DNA from: Epiperipatus broadwayi
Taxonomy: Eukaryota; Onychophora; Udeonychophora; Euonychophora; Peripatidae
DNA: 64,000 nucleotides
Direction: 5' to 3'
NCBI GenBank assembly: GCA_028023455.1
Contig: JAQFVV010012405.1
Location: 7,357,291 to 7,421,290, forward strand
Shown here: in pieces, positions 58,332 to 64,000 of the stretch
Numbering within the stretch: position 1 is the first letter of the stretch
Layout of the letters: each line of letters begins with the position of its first letter
Made by a program: the position numbers and the translations under genes
The notes under the pieces: model-generated
What the model saw: only the letters and a program-made list of their open reading frames with translations
Told to the model about the DNA's origin: nothing
Database searches by the model: none

Positions 58332-58446
58332 TACTTATGTATTAGACCTGCTACCCATGTTTGTAATGGTAGAATGCTGTGATTGGGACATTTTAATACA
58401 GCATTCAGCCAATGCAAACATGGGCTGCAAGTCTAATATGTAAGTA
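58332..58446. other. 115-bp hairpin in the thrombospondin intron
   Basis: The two 48-nt arms (TACTTATGTATTAGACCTGC.. and, reversed, TACTTACATATTAGACTTGC..) match at roughly four of five positions around a 19-nt loop. It could be a small MITE with TA ends or a microRNA-like hairpin. Sequence alone does not choose between these. Confidence 0.6.
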
Positions 58447-58994
58447 TCTTTCATTTTGTACATAATAACTATTAACAGTATTTCCTATATTTTGCATCGA
58501 TTTTTAATCAGACATCGGAAGACAAATTGTCTCAAAGAAAATGTAGATCAAGCTTAGCATTAATTTAAGATAACATTTCGTTATCTAAGATATGCTTTAA
58601 TCAAGGTCCTCTTTCTGGGTAATCAGTTAAAAATCCCTTCAAGCAAACAACTATGGTCTAAAAAATGCACTTACTAAGAGCTGATAAACATATTTCTTTT
58701 TCCTGAATTATTTTTTTATGCATTATTAGAGTATCACTAACAGATTTACAATCATTCATGATTGCTATACTTACTTGTTCTAACTTATGTAGTTGCATAA
58801 AATAATGAACTATGGTTAATGCCCATCAAATTTATGCATATGGTGTCAGAATTAAAGGCCTTAATAAAATGACTAGTGAATCTATCTCCCAATCTCTATA
58901 GATTTCTTTAAAACTTTAAATGCAAGTAAGTAAAACATAATTGTTGATGTTATACTTAACTTAGTGGGAGGTGCAGTTACTTCCATTTTAATTA

Positions 58995-59115
58995 CTATAT
59001 AAGGTTTTAATTATAGGGAATTTGAACCCAGACTTTCAAGTTCCCTTCAACTATCCACTCTATTTCATACAACCAATACGCATGACCACAAAATTCATAT
59101 GATAAAAATAAACAA
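58995..59115 (-). repeat. tRNA-box-carrying repeat, fragment
   Basis: The minus strand has TGAAAGTCTGGGTTCAAATTCCC (box B) preceded by GAAATAGAGTGGATAGTTGA. It is the box-containing end only. Confidence 0.7.
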
Positions 59116-59489
59116 GTAACATTGCAGTAGATGTTTTTGCAAGCACCATCGCACAGTTTCACACTCTGTTTAACAATTCATTATCATTACTGTGTCTTCA
59201 TTATTACTTTTTGTCCATCAAAAACATTATTCAGATGCATAACTATAATGAAAATTACAAGATTTATAGCCTAGACCATATGTCAGATAGTCCAAATCTC
59301 AATTGAATTGATTAACAGTATTTTTCATTGTTTTACAATATTACTAAATCCATCATTTCCTTTATTTTAATATCTTATATAAATGGAATTTATCCACTTT
59401 ACTTTGAATACTTTGTAGTAAAAAATTTTTTTATTGTATATATAATATTTGAAATACAGGCACACTTCTTATATCTGGAGCTTAATTGT

Positions 59490-59830
59490 CAGGTGGGGAT
59501 TTGAACTCAACTTTCAAGCACCTTTCAACTATCCACACTATCTCATACTACTGATACATATGTCCACACACATGTAGAAAAGATAAATAATTACCAATAT
59601 ATGTATTTTGTGCTGAACCAGCACTCAACAGTTGGTCCAGATTATCAAACACTGATTACATATGTGTGTGAGAATTGATAATCTGGACCAATTGAAGAGT
59701 GTTGGTTCAGCACAAAATATGTATATTGATGATTATTTATCTTTTCTACATGTGTATCAGTGGTATGAGATAGTGTGGATAGTTGAAAGGTGCTTGAAAG
59801 TCTGAGTTCAAATCCCTTATATTTATTGTA
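59490..59830. repeat. Inverted dimer of the tRNA-box-carrying repeat
   Basis: The left half (GGGGATTTGAACTCAACTTT.. to TTGGTCCAGATTATC) and the right half (GATAATCTGGACCAATTG.. to GAGTTCAAATCCC) are inverted copies meeting near 59660. Both box B sequences therefore lie at the outer ends and are on opposite strands. The minus-strand frame 59645..59845 is repeat-derived. Confidence 0.8.
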
Positions 59831-61161
59831 TATAAATACACACAATCTTATGTTTCAACTGTCTTACAGCTTTCTTCAGAGCTACTTCTATTTTAATTCT
59901 CTAAAACTAGAGTGGCTCTGAAAAAGGCTAGAGGACAGTCAAAACATAAGATTGTGTATACATATATACAATAAAAAAAATTTTTCAAAGTAAGGTGGAT
60001 AAATTGGATGTTTTGCAGCAATTAAATCAAAAATTTTCTTCATACATTTTATGATTTCAGATAAATGAGTATCTTTCATATTCAGAAAATGAATTTCCTA
60101 ATTAGCAGAACTTTTAACTCATTTAAAGTCATCTTAAAAATAAAAAGCACATGATATTCTATATTGTGTAGTGGCTTTACAGTTACAAAAGATTTGCTGA
60201 CTGTGAATGTCTTCAAGATATTCCTAGTCAATGTCTTGCATAATCATTACATAGATTGGCTGGGAAATTCTAAGAATTGTGTGCAAAATTTGAGCCCAAG
60301 GTCTTTTCCACTGAAATTAATAATTTCAGTCAAAAACATAAAAATATATTATAAAAGATCCAAGAATATGTTTTATTAAATTAAATTTTCTAATTTCATT
60401 TAATTTGTATATAAAATCAGTTTTAAATTAATATGGTGGTTAGGGGTTTTTCATATCATTTCTATTTATAAATTTTTGACTTCTCCCTAAACCATTCATT
60501 TCTCCTCCCAATCTTAACTTAGTGTTTTATTTTTGTTGTTGGGTGATATTTTATTAAATATATGTAAATTAATACATTTTTGAATTTTACAAACAGTGTA
60601 AATTCTTTATTCTAACATTTCATGACAATGTCATTTATACAGAACATGATACAACTGGGCAAACAGGGTTTACCGATTTCAAATGATATTGTGATGCTAT
60701 TTACTACAAGTGAGCATCATAATACTTATGATATGCATATTTAATGTCTATTATAAATTTCATGCATATATTATCTGAAGTATGCTAGCACCTCACTGAG
60801 GAAAGCTAATAGCTAGAAACTGGTCTGAGTCTAGGGATAATTTCTAGATAGATATTTTAAATGCGTTCTCTTGAGGCATTTATCAACAAAGCTTGATAAA
60901 GCTATTAGTATGCTCTTTATTTTAGTTTATAATTACAAGCTTATCAAATTAAGTCATGTGGTGTATGACTTTATTTTATTTACTATTACATTTTTATTTT
61001 TCTATATGCTCGTGTTGAATAATTTTGTATTTCTTGATCACTTAATATGAGCACAAAGTAATAATAATGTCCACATCATTGTTACATCAATCTACCATAA
61101 AACTATACCCATTAGCAATATCTAACTTCCATAACATTTTTATATGTTTGTTGCTCCATAT

Positions 61162-61198
61162 CAAAAATAATAATGTATTCAAAAAATAATAATGTATT
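61162..61198. repeat. 18/19-bp tandem duplication
   Basis: CAAAAATAATAATGTATT occurs twice in tandem, the second with one extra A. Confidence 0.9.
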
Positions 61199-61317
61199 CA
61201 AATTGTTTTTTTTTTTTTGTGATACGAAGAACTTAGTACAGGATCTCATTAAAAACGGAGCTGTTTCAATTGCACAATTTTCACTCACCACAAGCAAACT
61301 CTGACATTACAATATTA

Positions 61318-61505
61318 CTAACAATCAATAATTTCAATCTGTTGTCAAGGCAACCTCCTTTTAACAAAAAGGTGGAAGTCCATCTTTATTCATGTTCTAA
61401 TAAGTTTATATAGACAGTAATGATTGCAACTCGACTACAAAGAGTGAAATTATTAATTCAATGAAGTTTAAATAAACCTCATCAAACAGATAAATATAAA
61501 CCATT
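61318..61505. repeat. Dispersed repeat G, copy 3
   Basis: Similar to 29155..29345 over its whole length (AATTTCAATCTGTTGTCAAG.., GATTGCAACTCGAC, GTTTAAATAAACC). Confidence 0.65.
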
Positions 61506-61639
61506 CTGAAAGTAGACTCTTAAATAATCAATATATATTGTTGAATAATTGAAAATCTAATGTTTGTTATGAATTATAATGCTTGTTATATTAAATATAT
61601 GTTAAATTTTATTTTAAATATTAAAATGTGATTATTTAC

Positions 61640-61779
61640 CATTGCATCGGTAAACTAAGTCTGACCAAATAATAGCTTCCTGAGAGAAACAAAAGACCCC
61701 AAGTCTGCCTCCTCGTAATGAAGTATCATAAATATTACCAGAGTCAGCAACCACTGTTGAACTCTCAAAAAATCGAACT
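61640..61779 (-). CDS. Thrombospondin, penultimate coding exon (C-terminal domain)
   Basis: A 140-nt internal exon on the minus strand. The acceptor ..TTATTGCTACAG precedes 61779; the donor after 61640 is G|GTAAAT. The one frame open across it begins [18 protein letters not shown], continues [20 protein letters not shown] and ends SDLVYRCN. These are the hallmark blocks of the thrombospondin C-terminal domain ([30 protein letters not shown]), closest by memory to the subgroup B and invertebrate forms. This domain forms a lectin-like beta sandwich at the end of the secreted protein and packs on the calcium-binding repeats. The exon starts with the last base of a codon and ends with the first base of the Glu codon finished in 58121..58191. 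No upstream exon is visible within the window. Confidence is high because motif, reading frame and both splice sites agree. Confidence 0.95.
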
Positions 61780-64000
61780 CTGTAGCAATAATAAAAAAAT
61801 TTAATTAAATAACATTGACATATTTAATATTTTTTATAAATTTTGGTTAATAATGCAAATAATAAAAATTGTGAAGTTGAATAATGTGTATTGTAATTAA
61901 ACTATTGAAAGATATAAAATAAATTTATATTTTTCTTTTGAAAAAATCAAAAATTCAAAACTAGTCATTTTGTATATTGAAAAAGATGAATTATAGTTCT
62001 GGTGATAGGTGTATGATATACAGGCTCTCATAGTTCAACGGTAGATACAAACCATATAAATAGTCTGGAGTAAATCTATGGTTTTTTCAATAGGCTGTCA
62101 GACAGCTTTTCTTTCCTTTTTTCAATTATGTTTTCAGAAATTGATGATCCACATTGCCCATTGTGATTTAGTACAGTGGTAGAAAGTTAAAAAATGATGC
62201 AACAAAACTCAACTGTTACTTTCAGAACTCAAACATCATGTGACTACCTAAGCAATAATCATTCTACTATTTTTGTTATGGTTCAGGGTAATGGTAAGGT
62301 GAAGATCTTAAAAGATAAAGGTTCTTTATGAAAACCCAATCTATAATTCTAAATGTCATATGACTGTGAGTGGCAAAATACTGAATTATTTTTTAAGCCC
62401 TGGGTTTAATATTTTTTCTGTTATAAGAAATATATATTATTAATTTTATATTTAAAATTTACTTAATTGGCATACATTTATCTATCCTTTTATTTTAAAG
62501 TGATTTCTACTTATTAGGGAGTGAATATTTTAAAATTTTGAATTTCATTTAGAAGATAATTTTTTCTGAAAAAAATTAAAAAACAGGAAGACATCTCAAG
62601 CAACATTGTTATCTAGATGACAATTAATTGTCTCATTGCTAAAAATAATCAGAGACATATAAAAATTTTAATAATATAAAAAAATTGGCTTTAATACAAA
62701 GAGCTATTTATTTTCTTCCGTAATTTATTATCAAATATATTCTTAGAAATAAGACTTAATTTCATACTACATTGAGACACCTTTTTTTTAACTTTCTTAA
62801 GCCAATTTCTTATGGCCCTATCTTATTCACGAGAATAATAATATCCATAACTGAAATCTAATTTCAGATGTTTTTTTTTTAAAAAGAAAGCTTTTTTTTT
62901 CTAACATAAATGCCAATTTTTAAAATTTTAAATAAATAAATGTTCTTTTAAAAAAACAACCCCCACTTATATTCATTTTTTCAAAACTGTTCTTCACTTA
63001 GTCCACATTTAAAAAAATCAGAATAGTCTGTTCATGAACAAAAGTATATTGGATGACAGAAAAATGAGAGGTGTGCTTTGTCTTGCAAATAGTTTGAATG
63101 TCAGGTTTTATCCTATAAGATACCATCTTACTTCATAAACAGTTTATCAAAAGTCAAATTATTTATGACTTGGACGTTTTTTTTTAAATATGTTTTGAAC
63201 TCTTTCTACACTAAAATCACTCTTTTAGACCATATATTATTTGTTACAAAATTTTTATAACTTTTATTTCCTTTCTGGAATTTAAAAAATAATTACATGA
63301 ATGCTTGTGTCAGATATCATGTAACAGATTGAGCACTACAATTAATACTGTAAATGAATAGATTGTTTATTGTAAATTAGTATGTGCAAGTTATCAGACA
63401 ATAAATAATTTTTGATAATATATATTAATAAACAGATTTTGTTGAAACATTTTGGTTTGAAACAATCCAATATATTGATTAGATAGCATGTCAAACACGT
63501 AGTCTAATTTTTAAAATATTAACAGGAAAGCAAAATGAAAACATTTAGTTGTTATTATTATTAGTTGCTGTCACAATGACATAAATTTTTATCATTGATA
63601 TTCTTCAAAATGTTCTATGGAATTGCTGTAGACTTGTCACTATTTGCAATTTTTAATTGTGATGCATAACCAAATAATTTGTTGTGGATTTTAAGCCATT
63701 CTGGTTTTCATCTTAAAAATTGAAGGGTTACATAATTTATATTTGTTTGTAATACTGATTCTATCTATGACATTTATTTGATGAGTCTAAGTTTTTTTAG
63801 ATATATTTAAAATTTGCATTCCATTACAAGACAAAATTTTAAATATAACTAAAAGAAGTTATCACACATGGGAAAAAAGAAATAAAATTGAATTGAATAT
63901 TACATTTGTATTAATTTTTTGTCAGAATCTAAATTTTATAATTGAGCTAGAAATATTATGACAATTTATAGCCTAATAAGTGGTTAGTAATAATCATTAC
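61780..64000 (-). other. Thrombospondin upstream intron (partial), no exon seen
   Basis: AT-rich DNA up to the right edge. At about 62025-62085, CTCATAGTTCAACGGTAGA followed by GGAGTAAATC has weak tRNA-promoter character and may be an old SINE. The last 40 bases resemble dispersed repeat F. I searched for the preceding thrombospondin exon on the minus strand and found none, so it lies further right. Confidence 0.6.

Larger units (their letters stand above)
58192..61639 (-). other. Thrombospondin last intron
   Basis: 3448 bp, from GTAAAT (donor, 61639 downwards) to ..TTTTTCAG (acceptor). It contains a hairpin (58332..58446), tRNA-box-carrying repeats (58995..59115, 59490..59830), a small tandem duplication (61162..61198) and dispersed repeat G (61318..61505). 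The small open frames inside (59645..59845, 60164..60379, 61112..61297) are repeat-derived or chance. Confidence 0.8.

Noticed and set aside
1-64000. CRISPR array, bacterial operons or ribosomal RNA genes
   Set aside because: No regularly spaced short direct repeats, no gene clusters and no rRNA-like sequence; the composition and element types are those of an animal genome.

Overview
The window is strongly AT-rich animal DNA with almost no protein-coding content of its own and a very dense, layered load of transposable elements. It is eukaryotic: there are split exons with GT/AG junctions, non-LTR retrotransposons, tRNA-derived SINEs with target-site duplications, a Penelope-like GIY-YIG fragment, and hAT- and pogo-like MITEs. 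The mix of L1/Tx1-like, RTE-like, Penelope-like and Ty3/gypsy elements with tRNA-SINEs suits an invertebrate metazoan. A lophotrochozoan such as a mollusc is my guess, but no sequence here fixes the taxon.

The only host gene I can support is the 3' end of a thrombospondin gene on the minus strand. Its penultimate coding exon is at 61640..61779 and its terminal coding exon at 58121..58191, with a 3.4 kb intron between them. The exons join in phase and encode the end of the thrombospondin C-terminal domain plus a short lineage-specific tail. The rest of the gene lies beyond the right edge of the window.

The best-preserved mobile element is a full-length L1/Tx1-like non-LTR retrotransposon on the minus strand (40090..45814). 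It has a 14-bp target-site duplication, a gag-like ORF1 with a CCHC knuckle, and an ORF2 with AP endonuclease, reverse transcriptase (YVDD) and a C-terminal Cys/His motif. It is disabled by stops and frameshifts. A much older relative lies on the plus strand at 485..3175. LINE 3'-end fragments of two other types are scattered: a CATCA-tailed family (13.2, 17.4, 20.4, 49.6 kb) and RTE-like tails (16.1, 26.5, 31.5 kb). A decayed Ty3/gypsy integrase is at 54.4-55.3 kb and a Penelope-like GIY-YIG fragment with 400-bp inverted arms is at 22.9-23.9 kb.

Non-autonomous elements dominate the rest. A long-terminal-inverted-repeat family (at least eight copies or fragments) makes 10-12 bp target duplications in five copies. 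A compact class II tRNA-like SINE has three copies, all on the minus strand, each with a 12-16 bp duplication. There is a hAT-like MITE with a near-perfect 8-bp duplication, a pogo-like TA-flanked element, several near-perfect palindromes (one split by a LINE insertion), and a repeat family that carries a tRNA-like B box. Stretches not listed are AT-rich DNA in which I see no gene. All boundaries were read by eye and may be off by a few bases, more for the decayed copies.
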